Notes: generated by a model from the sequence alone, not told the origin. 64,000 bases of DNA from Lancefieldella rimae ATCC 49626 (GCF_000174015.1 NZ_ACFE01000003.1:124001-188000); one strand, 5' to 3'; numbered from the stretch's first letter, positions 1-7,617 are shown. A program made the numbers and translations.

Positions 1-878
1 GGTTCAGTCATGCGAGACAGTGCCGCACGGACGTTTGCTGCTGCTCCTTGAAATGTGTTTCCGGAAGCCTGGGCAGAATCGCCCAAACCGACGCGCATAG
101 CATCTGAAAATGTCTGGAAGTCAATTTGACCCTTAGACACCATATCGGAAACTTCTTCGGAAGTCTTACCAAGATAGCTACCAAGGAGCTGCAGTACCGG
201 TACGCCCGAGCTTGTCAGCTGCAGCATGTCATCGCCCATGAGCTTGCCACGCGCAGCCACGGAACTAAAGATAGTTCCGACGCTATTAAAGTCACGTCCT
301 GCGGCAGACGCCACATTGGCGACAGACTGCAGAGAGTTCGTCATGTCTTGGCCGGACTTAATGCCTGCTGCGGAAAGCGTAGCAGCCGTAGTAGCCGCAT
401 CGCCAAGACCGAAGGCCGTACCGCGCACAGCAGTTGTGGCCGAGTTCATGATGGACTCAATGTCTTGCACATCATGGCCAAAGCCAGCAAGCTTCTTCTT
501 TGCGTTGTCGATAGCAAGAGCGCGGTCAAAGCCGCCTTGTACGGCAATCCCCGCAACTGCTGCGACCCCTGCGCCTGCAACATTGCCCATCACACCGACA
601 AGCTCTGACGCATTTGTGCGTACTGCATTCCACGCTCGAGACACACCACCTACAGCCGCACTGGAGACGCTTTGCCAGCTATTCTGTGCTTTGTTTTTTA
701 GTCTGTCCCAACTAGAGGACACGGAAGATTCCATCTTGCCGGCTTCGCTTGACGTTTGCTGCGAAGTCTTACCGACACTTTGCTTTAGCTGCTCGGTAGC
801 CGCTCTAGCTTCTTCCATTCCTTTTACAAAACGGGAATTGTCTACCGTTATTTTTGCGTTAAGAGTGTAATCACTCAC
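1..878 (-). CDS. phage tail tape measure protein, N-terminal part
   Basis: The gene is open from a GTG at 878 to the left edge, so only about 292 N-terminal residues are visible. The protein starts MSDYTLNAKITVDNSRFVKG, a typical tape-measure opening, then has Ala/Gly/Ser-rich and coiled segments with hydrophobic stretches (VGVMGNVAGAGVAAVAGIAV) and a phrase like SVANVASAAGRDFNSVGTIF, as in the conserved tape-measure domain. The family sets tail length and is ejected with the genome. It directly follows the tail assembly chaperone genes, the expected position, and its GTG overlaps the preceding stop by 8 nt, suggesting translational coupling. Full length and C-terminal domains cannot be seen. 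Confidence 0.85.
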   Translation of the reverse strand, partial: MSDYTLNAKITVDNSRFVKGMEEARAATEQLKQSVGKTSQQTSSEAGKMESSVSSSWDRLKNKAQNSWQSVSSAAVGGVSRAWNAVRTNASELVGVMGNVAGAGVAAVAGIAVQGGFDRALAIDNAKKKLAGFGHDVQDIESIMNSATTAVRGTAFGLGDAATTAATLSAAGIKSGQDMTNSLQSVANVASAAGRDFNSVGTIFSSVAARGKLMGDDMLQLTSSGVPVLQLLGSYLGKTSEEVSDMVSKGQIDFQTFSDAMRVGLGDSAQASGNTFQGAAANVRAALSRMTE

Positions 879-1176
879 GAGGGTTTACCCCCTCTCTAAA
901 AAAATTACGGCGTCCCTCGATCTTCTCGAGAGCCGCCATTTTTTGCATTGCTTCACCGGTGCTCATAGTGCGCGCCGGCTTGTCATAGTCGATTTCATCG
1001 AAAAGCGGAATCGGATTTGCACTCTTCTTTTGATACGCATTCGCGAGCGCATTACCTATCGCATCACGCACAGCCGAAACCGATAAAACCTCGTAATCTT
1101 CACGCGCCCGTTTTAGCAAGACGAGCTGTGAGGGTGTGAGCTCCGCAAACTGCGAAGGCAACCATCCAAAACGCAC
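871..1176 (-). CDS. tail assembly chaperone, frameshift extension (gpT-like)
   Basis: This frame codes for about 100 residues from a GTG at 1176, but it is open further upstream to the slippery site at 1296-1302. The likely product is a gpGT-type fusion of about 245 residues: 104 from the preceding frame and about 141 from this one (FIPESLKRPRWKRHGEKPSQ and onward). Lambda-like phages make such G and GT chaperones, which coat the tape measure before tail tube assembly. Position between major tail protein and tape measure fits. Independent initiation at the GTG is possible but no good ribosome binding site was seen. Confidence 0.75.
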   Translation of the reverse strand: MRFGWLPSQFAELTPSQLVLLKRAREDYEVLSVSAVRDAIGNALANAYQKKSANPIPLFDEIDYDKPARTMSTGEAMQKMAALEKIEGRRNFFREGVNPRE

Positions 1177-1280
1177 TGCCGCCCATGCCCAAAGCTTTTC
1201 TGACTCGTCTACGCCATCTTTAGGCTCTGTAGTCTGTGGCTGGCTAGGCTTCTCGCCGTGGCGTTTCCAGCGTGGACGCT

Positions 1281-1607
1281 TTAGGCTTTCGGGAATAAAA
1301 AAGCGCAGTCACGCTGTGCCGCGTCAACAAACATGTTGATCGCGTCAACGTATCCGCCTTCTTTTGTCTCGATAAGCTTCTCGGCAATCTCGACGCCTTT
1401 TGTGGGATTAACCCAAGCCGCGCGTCCACTTTCACGAATGCCATAGGCAAGCATCGTCACAAGTTCTCTGATGGTCGGAGAATCGCTATTAAAGACTGCC
1501 ATGATGGACTTATTGCCCATTGCTGCTTCTGCCATCTCAATGCGTTTCAGCGCATAGACAATCTCATATTGGACGCCTTCAACCTCGAAGGTAGTTGGTT
1601 CTGCCAT
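1281..1607 (-). CDS. tail assembly chaperone (gpG-like)
   Basis: A 108-residue protein (MAEPTTFEVEGVQYEIVYAL) lies between the major tail protein and tape measure genes. Its start, size and position match gpG/gp14-type tail assembly chaperones, whose N-terminal part often reads like a short tail-protein-derived domain. The last codons GCT TTT TTA contain the heptamer TTTTTTA in the correct phase for a -1 shift into the next frame. The gene follows an intrinsic terminator downstream of the major tail protein, so it may be expressed at lower level. The family assignment rests on order and architecture rather than a strong motif. Confidence 0.75.
   Translation of the reverse strand: MAEPTTFEVEGVQYEIVYALKRIEMAEAAMGNKSIMAVFNSDSPTIRELVTMLAYGIRESGRAAWVNPTKGVEIAEKLIETKEGGYVDAINMFVDAAQRDCAFLFPKA
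1296..1302 (-). other. programmed -1 ribosomal frameshift site (TTTTTTA)
   Basis: The minus strand reads GCT TTT TTA TTC in the gpG-like frame, so T TTT TTA fits the X XXY YYZ slippery rule exactly. A -1 slip bypasses the stop at 1281-1283 and enters a frame that stays open to 871. The same arrangement is conserved in tail chaperone genes of many long-tailed phages. No stimulatory pseudoknot was worked out. Confidence 0.75.
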
Positions 1608-1623
1608 TTTTACTCCTTATACG

Positions 1624-1650
1624 AAAAACGGGGCGCCCTAAGGCACCCCG
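1624..1650 (-). terminator. intrinsic terminator between major tail protein and chaperone genes
   Basis: On the minus strand a 9-bp stem CGGGGTGCC/GGCGCCCCG (one G-U pair, loop TTAG) is followed by TTTTT. It lies downstream of the major tail protein and upstream of the chaperones in the same direction, so it would lower transcription of tail assembly genes relative to the abundant tail tube protein unless antitermination acts. Confidence 0.75.
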
Positions 1651-1676
1651 AATTGTTAGTTGAATAGTTACTTCGC

Positions 1677-2225
1677 TTACTTAGCGGCTGTGCGATTAGA
1701 TGGCTTGGTAATTGCCTTAGCCTTTGCGGCTTCGTTAATGTCAAACCACGTCCACTTACCACTGCCGGAGAGCGATACAGAAGCTGTACGCACGTCATCG
1801 GATGGAGAATCGGCTTCGTACTTCGTCACGTATACAGAGCCACCACCGATAGGCGTAAAGTCCTTATCGTCGTAGAACTCCTTGACGCAAAGCGCCGTGC
1901 CCTCCTCGAAAGCTTGGCGAATTAGCTTGTCGCTCTCGGCATCCTTAACAACGATAGTGTCAACAGACACCTCAAAAGAGCGCGTAGAAGCGCGCTGGAT
2001 CTTCCATGCACCTTTTACGTCCTTAGACGAGACACTTGTAGTGTCTGCGGAAAGAGAAATCTTGTGGTCCTTTTCTCCTGAGACGGCAAGTAACTTACTG
2101 CCGTCGGCGTTAAAGAGACCAAGCAATACATCCGCTCCGTTAATAGCAGCTACGCCACCTGCTCCAGTATCGCAATATGCGCCACTGTCATATGCAGTTG
2201 GAGAAACTGGTGTTCCTTCTGGCAT
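1677..2225 (-). CDS. major tail (tube) protein
   Basis: A 182-residue protein (MPEGTPVSPTAYDSGAYCDT). Its length, acidic beta-rich sequence and conserved-style phrases (DTTSVSSKDVKGAWKIQRAS, SFEVSVDTIV) resemble TP901-1-type phage major tail proteins, which polymerise into the tail tube. It follows the tail terminator gene and precedes an intrinsic terminator and the frameshifted chaperones, the canonical siphophage order. A good ribosome binding site (AAAGGGG) precedes the ATG. The family is recognised by composition and synteny; a profile search would settle it. Confidence 0.85.
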   Translation of the reverse strand: MPEGTPVSPTAYDSGAYCDTGAGGVAAINGADVLLGLFNADGSKLLAVSGEKDHKISLSADTTSVSSKDVKGAWKIQRASTRSFEVSVDTIVVKDAESDKLIRQAFEEGTALCVKEFYDDKDFTPIGGGSVYVTKYEADSPSDDVRTASVSLSGSGKWTWFDINEAAKAKAITKPSNRTAAK

Positions 2226-2243
2226 GATATGCCCCTTTCTTTT

Positions 2244-2657
2244 TTATTTAATGATTAGTCCATACGAGACAGTAATCTCGAACTCAGATATCGCGTGCCA
2301 TTCCCCCGTCTCATCTCGCTTGATTGTTTGCACGCCGTCATCGACTTGTCGCACGACTCTGTACGGACACGCAAGCTCTACGCGCGTGCTCATAGCTTCT
2401 GAGAGCGCATCAAGCATCTCAAAAACCTCTTCGCGAGTTTCACCAGGCTTTGAAATAGCGTGTATCTGCAGTGTAAATACGTCCAGATACATCGTCTTAG
2501 ACTTGTCCGGACGCGTCGTTATCGCACCGATCGAGTAGAAAGGCGACGGCTCGTTGTTCGCGTCCGTTACACACCGAAGGCCGGTAGAGTCTTCCACCTG
2601 CGACACGACAGCTGCAATAAGCTCAGAGAGCGGCAAACGCTTTAATGTCTTTCTCAC
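2244..2657 (-). CDS. tail terminator/tail completion protein
   Basis: A 137-residue protein (MRKTLKRLPLSELIAAVVSQ) located between the HK97 gp10-like gene and the major tail protein. That slot normally holds the tail terminator, a ring protein capping the tail tube and joining it to the head. The sequence is mixed alpha/beta with a C-terminal beta-rich part (ISEFEITVSYGL) as in this structural class. Its start overlaps the preceding stop by 4 nt. Functional call is mainly synteny-based. Confidence 0.65.
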   Translation of the reverse strand: MRKTLKRLPLSELIAAVVSQVEDSTGLRCVTDANNEPSPFYSIGAITTRPDKSKTMYLDVFTLQIHAISKPGETREEVFEMLDALSEAMSTRVELACPYRVVRQVDDGVQTIKRDETGEWHAISEFEITVSYGLIIK

Positions 2658-3043
2658 ATGCCACCTTCTCTCAATAAATCTTGTATGCGTTTCTTGAGCA
2701 CACGTCGCGTGGCTTCCATCTCACGAGAGAAAAAGTGCTGGCCTTCCACGAAGGGAGCCTTTAAGCGCTTACCGAGCTTCGGGACGTACTGGCCAACGTT
2801 TTGACGGTGGCCATACTCAACGTGTGGCGCGTACTCGCTCGTAAAGCCGACTTCACCCTCGCTTTTACTGACAGACTGACGAATGGAGCCGACCAGCTCA
2901 CCTGTACGACGTGGAGTGATATTGCGTAGATCTTCGGCAACTTCGTTTACCGTACGCTTGATGGCTGTATCGACTCTTAGTTCTTGGAGGTCTGTCAGCT
3001 TAGCAGTGAAGTCGTCTGCATCAAGCGTGACATCAATACTCAT
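2654..3043 (-). CDS. HK97 gp10-like head-tail joining protein
   Basis: A 129-residue protein with features of the HK97-gp10 family: a central TPRRTGELVGSIR phrase (P-x-x-T-G-x-L-x-x-S) followed by a beta segment and APHVEYGH, which matches the family's Y-A-x-x-x-E-x-G pattern. The family forms part of the head-tail interface or neck. It overlaps both neighbours by 4 nt in the connector cluster. Confidence 0.85.
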   Translation of the reverse strand: MSIDVTLDADDFTAKLTDLQELRVDTAIKRTVNEVAEDLRNITPRRTGELVGSIRQSVSKSEGEVGFTSEYAPHVEYGHRQNVGQYVPKLGKRLKAPFVEGQHFFSREMEATRRVLKKRIQDLLREGGM

Positions 3044-3369
3044 GACACACTGCCTTTCTGTAGACGAAGCGTTAGTACGCGCCGTCGCCCGAGCTCTGAC
3101 ACTTGTATGACTTCATAGACACTGCTTGGTTCGGTAATCGGGAAGCGCACAAGCGAAGCTCTGAGAGCCGTTTTAAGCGGCGTAATCGTAATGAGCGTTA
3201 AATCACCTGCCTTGTAGTTGTTGCCATCGTTAGACGTAGCGAGAACCCCCACAGGACACATTCTTACACGCGCGGTTCCGAGAACTATGCGCTCTTTGAT
3301 GCGATTCCCAAGCTTGTCCCGCTTGCCCGTGTCTCTAAGCTCGATAAGCTCACACATCCGCCACTTCAT
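3040..3369 (-). CDS. phage head closure protein (SPP1 gp16-like)
   Basis: A 109-residue mostly beta protein (MKWRMCELIELRDTGKRDKL). Head closure proteins of this class form the ring under the connector that stops DNA leakage; they commonly begin with a short segment and a D-x-x-G-N phrase, here DKLGNRIKER. It sits between the gp6-like connector and gp10-like genes with 4-nt overlaps, which supports the call. Confidence 0.7.
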   Translation of the reverse strand: MKWRMCELIELRDTGKRDKLGNRIKERIVLGTARVRMCPVGVLATSNDGNNYKAGDLTLITITPLKTALRASLVRFPITEPSSVYEVIQVSELGRRRVLTLRLQKGSVS

Positions 3370-3713
3370 AGAAACCTCACTTTTGGGAGATTGGAGGTGC
3401 CCTCCGCCCTCGCCATATCAGCAAGAGCGGAGAGTTCAGCGTCATACTCAGCGAGCACATCGTCTACGAATTGCAATCCCATAGTGCCGCCTTGTCCCTC
3501 CGACTCAGACGTAATGCCTTCATCAAAGCGTCGATTGACCATCTTCACGGCTGCATCGACCACAAGGGACTCAGCAGACACAGGAAGATCAGACACACCT
3601 ATGCGCATACACACACGATCGATAAGAGTCTGAATAACTTCCTTTAGCCATACATCAGATGGCATATCCTCCCAGACATCAAGGCGAGCCTTTACACGAC
3701 TAAGTGCATCCAT
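3366..3713 (-). CDS. head-tail connector protein (gp6/gp15-like)
   Basis: A 115-residue mainly helical protein directly downstream of the major capsid gene. Its layout (N-terminal helix, LIDRVCMRIGV, then VVDAAVKMVNRRFDEGITSE) matches the phage connector family in which helices pack into a dodecameric adaptor beneath the portal. The phrase RRFDEGI followed by ESEG is typical of the family. It overlaps the head closure gene by 4 nt. Confidence 0.75.
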   Translation of the reverse strand: MDALSRVKARLDVWEDMPSDVWLKEVIQTLIDRVCMRIGVSDLPVSAESLVVDAAVKMVNRRFDEGITSESEGQGGTMGLQFVDDVLAEYDAELSALADMARAEGTSNLPKVRFL

Positions 3714-3730
3714 ACGCCCACCCCCTTAGC

Positions 3731-4618
3731 TTAGGCTGCCTTAATCTCAGCCTTGACAACGCCGTCGGTAATCTCTGGGAAGATCTTGACGCCAGACATA
3801 ACAAGGGTGTCGCAGGTTGCGGTCTTGGTGTCGATATTGTGGGTAATACCAACGAAGCCGGTCTTGTCGGAGGTAAGGCCGAAGGTGGAAGCAAGGTCAG
3901 AACCGTTTGCTGGGATGTAGGCCAGGTTAAGGTTCATGGCTGCAGTACCAAAGAGAGTGCCTGTCTTAACCTTGGAAGAGGTGATTGCAGTACCCAAGCC
4001 GAGGAAGTCCTTGAGGTAAGTAATGCCTGAAGCATTCTGGGTGGTTACAGTTGCAACACCGAGGTAATCAGCCACATCGAGAGGATTGACGAAGAAGACG
4101 AATGGGTTAGCTGCGTCAGTGTCAAATCCGTCATAGCCTTCAAACTTAGCAGTTAAAGAAGCCCAGAGGTTGGCCATAGTTGCCTGAAGGGTCTTGCCAT
4201 TCTTTGCTGCAGCAGTAGTGGTGGAGACGCTTGCAATCAGATCGTTGCGAATGCCGTTCTGAATGGTGCCGATAAGCTGTGCGTCTGCCTCGTTGATTGC
4301 GCGGTTGCGGCCACGAAGTTGAATAGCCTCAGCGGAGGTTACGCGACGATACTTATTGAGCGGAAGCTCGATGGTCTGGTCAAGCTGGCGCTTGATGTTA
4401 GACGCTGGAATGGTATCGCCCTCGGCGACGACGCCACTCTTGACGTCCTTCATGAACTTGTATGTCTTGATGGTGCCGCCCTGAGCTACAGGGATAAGGT
4501 TGGTAATACCGAGAACCTTCTGAAGCTCCTGGATACCCTGAGTGAATCGATTGACATAGTCAATGGAAATCTCAGGAGCGATGTCGGTCTTTACGGTAAG
4601 TCCTGTTTCTGCTGGCAT
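3731..4618 (-). CDS. major capsid protein (HK97 fold)
   Basis: A 295-residue protein lying directly after the scaffold gene. It contains capsid-like phrases: an early TKDIAPEISIDYVNRF-type segment, the extended-loop-like VAEGDTIPASNIKRQLDQTI, and later FVNPLDVADYLG and ITSSKVKTGTLFG, typical of small Firmicute/actinobacterial phage capsids with a separate scaffold. A strong ribosome binding site (AAAGGCGGC) precedes the ATG at 4618. No N-terminal protease or delta domain is fused. Confidence 0.88.
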   Translation of the reverse strand: MPAETGLTVKTDIAPEISIDYVNRFTQGIQELQKVLGITNLIPVAQGGTIKTYKFMKDVKSGVVAEGDTIPASNIKRQLDQTIELPLNKYRRVTSAEAIQLRGRNRAINEADAQLIGTIQNGIRNDLIASVSTTTAAAKNGKTLQATMANLWASLTAKFEGYDGFDTDAANPFVFFVNPLDVADYLGVATVTTQNASGITYLKDFLGLGTAITSSKVKTGTLFGTAAMNLNLAYIPANGSDLASTFGLTSDKTGFVGITHNIDTKTATCDTLVMSGVKIFPEITDGVVKAEIKAA

Positions 4619-4633
4619 AGTTGCCGCCTTTCT

Positions 4634-5236
4634 TTAGTTAGAAAACAAATCCATGTGTTCGTGAATCGCGCGTTGACGAGCTTCCGTATCTTGGATGGCC
4701 ATAATGTCATCGCGCGTCATTGCTTTGGCAGGTGTTGTAGCTTTGGGAGCCTTGCCCGCCAATCTCTCTTTAATTCCTGCTTCAACGGCAGCATTAAAGA
4801 GTTCGGAGAAAGCATCGACCGATGCTTTGGTTTCCTCGGCAGTGTCAGCAATAAGACGAGAGAGAAGCGCATCATCAACAGAGATGCCTTTTTCTTGGAG
4901 CTGCTTGCGAGACTCAGCCATCATGCCAGACACTGCATCTTTACGGCGCAAGTCGTCCAGCTCTTTTTGCAGCTGATCACGCTCGTATTCGGCTTTTTGC
5001 TGAGCGTTCATTTCCGCCAACTTAGCCGCTTCTGCGATCTTCGCTTCCTGCTGCTCCTGCCACTTAGCAAACTTCTTACCGATAAGCGCGTCTACGTCAG
5101 CGTCCGTGTACTTTGGTTGCTGTTTAGGATCGCCTTTTGTCGGTTCGGTTTGCTTGGTCGGCTCTTGCTTTGGCTCTTGCTTTGGCTCAGTCTGTGCCTG
5201 TGGCGTTGGCTCCCCGTTTGTGTTTACATCTGCCAT
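4634..5236 (-). CDS. phage scaffolding protein (DUF4355/GP20-like)
   Basis: A 200-residue protein rich in Gln, Lys and Glu with an N-terminal low-complexity PKQEPKQEPTKQTEPT segment, a long predicted coiled coil (about residues 55-100, MNAQQKAEYERDQLQKELDD) and a C-terminal helix. This matches scaffold proteins that guide procapsid assembly and are lost at maturation. It precedes the capsid gene as expected. The N-terminal part is repetitive at the DNA level (GCTTTGGCTCTT repeats near 5160-5190). Confidence 0.85.
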   Translation of the reverse strand: MADVNTNGEPTPQAQTEPKQEPKQEPTKQTEPTKGDPKQQPKYTDADVDALIGKKFAKWQEQQEAKIAEAAKLAEMNAQQKAEYERDQLQKELDDLRRKDAVSGMMAESRKQLQEKGISVDDALLSRLIADTAEETKASVDAFSELFNAAVEAGIKERLAGKAPKATTPAKAMTRDDIMAIQDTEARQRAIHEHMDLFSN

Positions 5237-5239
5237 AAT

Positions 5240-5326
5240 TCATTTCTCCTTTTCTCCCGACATTCCCAGGCTGTCGGCGTACCTTTTCTCACGAGCTTTT
5301 AGTGACTTCCCGTCCTGGTCACGCAT
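5240..5326 (-). CDS. possible 28-residue leader peptide before scaffold gene
   Basis: A short frame (MRDQDGKSLKAREKRYADSL...) runs from an ATG just after a terminator to a TGA 3 nt before the scaffold start. It is highly charged. Its tail covers the scaffold ribosome binding site (GGAGAAAAGGAG), which suggests coupling if translated. No convincing binding site of its own was seen, so it may be a chance frame. Confidence 0.3.
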   Translation of the reverse strand: MRDQDGKSLKAREKRYADSLGMSGEKEK

Positions 5327-5327
5327 T

Positions 5328-5351
5328 AAAAAAGCGACTATCCCTAGTCGC
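5328..5351 (-). terminator. intrinsic terminator overlapping the thioredoxin-like stop codon
   Basis: The minus strand has a 7-bp stem GCGACTA/TAGTCGC with loop GGGA followed by TTTTTT. The 5' arm contains the stop codon of the thioredoxin-like gene. It separates the portal-side genes from scaffold and capsid. Confidence 0.75.
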
Positions 5352-5613
5352 TCTCAATACACAATTCAATAATCTTTTCCAGAACTTCATCTGTCGGACA
5401 CCCCCGACAGCGCATGAGTTCGTTCTCGCCGGAGTCGACCACACATATAGTCGGCAAGTGTTCAATGTCTCGCTCCTTCGCATCGTTCGGATGCCAGCCG
5501 ACATCTACCACCACATATTCGATGTCTTCCTCTGACAGTTGCGGCACAATGCGTCGAATCGTAGAGCGACAAAGCGCGCACCAATCAGCGACATAGATCA
5601 TCACTTTGGGCAT
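5344..5613 (-). CDS. thioredoxin/glutaredoxin-like protein
   Basis: An 89-residue protein of thioredoxin-fold length. MPKVMIYVADWCALCRS gives a beta strand followed by the redox-active C-x-x-C (CALC), then a helix, and a conserved-type cis-proline strand HLPTICVVD. It probably catalyses dithiol/disulfide exchange in the cytoplasm. The ATG at 5613 was chosen because AAGGGTGG precedes it; an upstream ATG at 5634 overlaps the preceding gene. A redox gene inside the head module is unusual; it neighbours a 10-plus-cysteine protein, which might be a partner, but that is inference. Confidence 0.75.
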   Translation of the reverse strand: MPKVMIYVADWCALCRSTIRRIVPQLSEEDIEYVVVDVGWHPNDAKERDIEHLPTICVVDSGENELMRCRGCPTDEVLEKIIELCIESD

Positions 5614-5617
5614 AGGT

Positions 5618-5845
5618 TCACCACCCTTCATCATCTACTATCGACTGTTTAGCCTGTGTAATGTCATAAACATTTATGTGTTCTGTGCCAGTCATCGGCT
5701 TACCAGTACAACCAAAAGTACAACCATCATCACTGTCCACATAGCACTTAGTGTCCGTACAGTAAAAACGTAAACAACCTGTAAATCCGCATTCCATAAT
5801 GCACGCACATCTTGAACATTGAGAGCAACGAATAATCTTTTTCAT
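5618..5845 (-). CDS. small cysteine-rich, probably zinc-binding phage protein
   Basis: About 75 residues from MKKIIRCSQCSRCACIMECG, with clustered cysteines (C-x2-C-x2-C-x-C-x3-C-x4-C) and a later GCTFGCTG phrase. Similar small cysteine-rich proteins occur widely in phage genomes, function unknown; metal binding is inferred. The ATG at 5845 was preferred over an upstream start at 5887 because the longer version would begin inside the terminator region. It is followed closely by the thioredoxin-like gene. Confidence 0.6.
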   Translation of the reverse strand: MKKIIRCSQCSRCACIMECGFTGCLRFYCTDTKCYVDSDDGCTFGCTGKPMTGTEHINVYDITQAKQSIVDDEGW

Positions 5846-5876
5846 TGATTTGCTTTTCCGTTCAGTTTTTCTCAAT

Positions 5877-5900
5877 AAAAAAGCCACCCGGAGGTGGCTT
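5877..5900 (-). terminator. intrinsic terminator after the 55-residue gene
   Basis: An 8-bp stem AAGCCACC/GGTGGCTT with loop TCCG is followed by TTTTTT on the minus strand, 24 nt beyond the stop of the small gene downstream of the MuF gene. Confidence 0.8.
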
Positions 5901-5923
5901 GTAAAAGCTAGTTGGTTGGTGAA

Positions 5924-6091
5924 TTATTTATTCCGCTTGGCGTCTAACTCTTCAATATGTTTACTAAATTCACCATATAATTTATCAACACTTTTGGCGA
6001 AGTCTTGGTCGTTGGCATAACGCTCAGAGCTAGCATCATCTATCAAAAGGATATCTTTTCTTTTTCTTAGATCTTTAATACTCTGTACCAT
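5924..6091 (-). CDS. 55-residue protein overlapping the MuF-JAB gene (possible immunity or accessory)
   Basis: A 55-residue charged, helical protein (MVQSIKDLRKRKDILLIDDA) with a strong GAGGTGA ribosome binding site. Its start lies 25 nt inside the end of the MuF-JAB gene in another frame and it ends just before a terminator. It shares the low GC of the MuF C-terminal half, as though both were acquired together. I do not recognise a family. In MuF polymorphic toxins a small immunity gene commonly follows the toxin domain; by position this is a candidate, unproven. Confidence 0.65.
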   Translation of the reverse strand: MVQSIKDLRKRKDILLIDDASSERYANDQDFAKSVDKLYGEFSKHIEELDAKRNK

Positions 6092-7617
6092 TTCTTCACC
6101 TCATTTTCTTCTTCTAGACGAATAAAAGCAATTAACTGAGCTCTTTCTATTTCAGTAGTAAATTGCTTAGCTTCTTCAAGCAGAATACTATATCTTTCCT
6201 CAAAACCATGCAACTTAATAGGTTCGATATAATACACGGTTCCACCGTGCCCAGATACTAAAGAGCCAGATACACCTTCAGTCATCATTGCAGAATAAAT
6301 ATCAGAAAGCGACGGATAAGAATCACCCGGATGGTTATGTAAAAGAACAATGCCGTTCTTATGTTTCCGAACTATCTTTAATTCATCTTTATTGAAATTT
6401 GCCGCTAGCTTAACAAGTTCATGAGAATAAGTATCAGCTACTAAATCTCCTGTTCTAGCATCAAGAGCGACAAGTCTTTCATAAGGTGTTCCATCCAACT
6501 CTTGTAGCATACGACCAGTCTGAATATACAACTGCTCTTGTACTGGCTTAGGGACTGGCAACTGTCCAAACTTATCGTGGTACTCCTTCGTATTAACTCT
6601 CTTGTAATTAACGCTATAGCGGTTTTTACCACCTTTCTTAGCTTTAACGAAAGCTTCGTTCTCCTCAACTCGAGCTAGTTTTTGCCTTTGGCCAAACTCC
6701 TCCTGCTTCTGTTGCCATGCGTCCCAATCGTCAACAGCTGGCGCAATCTGACATCTGCAGTATGGATGGAGTGGCGGGAAGTTCACGCCCACCTGCATAT
6801 CCTCAAAGCGAAACGTCTTACCTTCGACACCATGGCACTGTTCACATGTCCTGCCATCATGTACAGCCTGTATGGTATAAGAGTCAAAGCCTTCACGCTT
6901 CAGCTCTTCAGCTTGTGCCATGCGTGATACGTAGGTTCCCTCGGTATAAACCAAGCGCATGAGCGATGACTGTGGAACGTCCACAAAGCGCTTCTCGAGC
7001 GCCTTCGCGATTCGCTGGTACGAATCACCGCGAGCGAATGCCTTCGCCATGTCCTGCGACACGTAAGACGCGAGGGTTTCCGTGTTATCCCAAATGCGCT
7101 GAGAGTATGACGTGTTACCCGTCCACACAGTATCAACGAAACGGCGGACCGCGTCAGAGTCCATGTTATAGAACGATTTGCCAAATCCCATCGCTTCAGC
7201 CGCCGTGTTTGCACCGCGTAGACTTTGTTTCAACAAATGCTTGTCGACATACCCAGACACTTCAAATGTCACGTTGTAAAAATGCACCCGTGCAGACGCT
7301 TGTAAGCCTTCGAGCCTGTTCAGCTTGTAGATACTCTTACGCACATCAACGATAGACTGCATATCTGGATGTACGGCCAAAAACTTATCACAATCTCGGA
7401 TAAGCAAATCACGATCTACAGGGTCCATCGTCTCCATGAGACGGCGATACGCTATGACGTTGTCTTCTCCGTAGCGCTGATAGTAGCTCGCTATCTCACG
7501 CTCAAGCCCTTTCAGTTCGCGTGTATAGACTTGCTCTACGCGCTTAGACAAGGCGTGTTCGTCACGCTCCATGGCAGCATCTGCCATATTCTGCCGACGC
7601 TGCCAGTAAGTTGACAT
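6067..7617 (-). CDS. MuF (SPP1 gp7-like) minor head protein with C-terminal JAB/JAMM domain
   Basis: A 516-residue protein. Residues 1-310 form a minor head protein ending in the MuF signature: T-C-E-Q-C-H at 257-262 and PPLHPYCRC at 281-289. Residues about 340-500 form a second domain with a JAMM metalloprotease motif HNHPGDSYPSLSD (H427, H429, S436, D439), as in RadC/JAB-type domains. The second half is visibly AT-richer than the first (switch near 6,660-6,700), indicating domain acquisition. MuF proteins are packaged in the capsid and many carry variable C-terminal effectors. The JAB part could be an isopeptidase, a processing protease or a toxin; the sequence does not decide. Confidence 0.85.
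   Translation of the reverse strand: MSTYWQRRQNMADAAMERDEHALSKRVEQVYTRELKGLEREIASYYQRYGEDNVIAYRRLMETMDPVDRDLLIRDCDKFLAVHPDMQSIVDVRKSIYKLNRLEGLQASARVHFYNVTFEVSGYVDKHLLKQSLRGANTAAEAMGFGKSFYNMDSDAVRRFVDTVWTGNTSYSQRIWDNTETLASYVSQDMAKAFARGDSYQRIAKALEKRFVDVPQSSLMRLVYTEGTYVSRMAQAEELKREGFDSYTIQAVHDGRTCEQCHGVEGKTFRFEDMQVGVNFPPLHPYCRCQIAPAVDDWDAWQQKQEEFGQRQKLARVEENEAFVKAKKGGKNRYSVNYKRVNTKEYHDKFGQLPVPKPVQEQLYIQTGRMLQELDGTPYERLVALDARTGDLVADTYSHELVKLAANFNKDELKIVRKHKNGIVLLHNHPGDSYPSLSDIYSAMMTEGVSGSLVSGHGGTVYYIEPIKLHGFEERYSILLEEAKQFTTEIERAQLIAFIRLEEENEVKKWYRVLKI

Noticed and set aside
126-870. Two long plus-strand frames at the left edge
   Set aside because: They mirror the tape measure gene on the opposite strand and have no start signals or family features.
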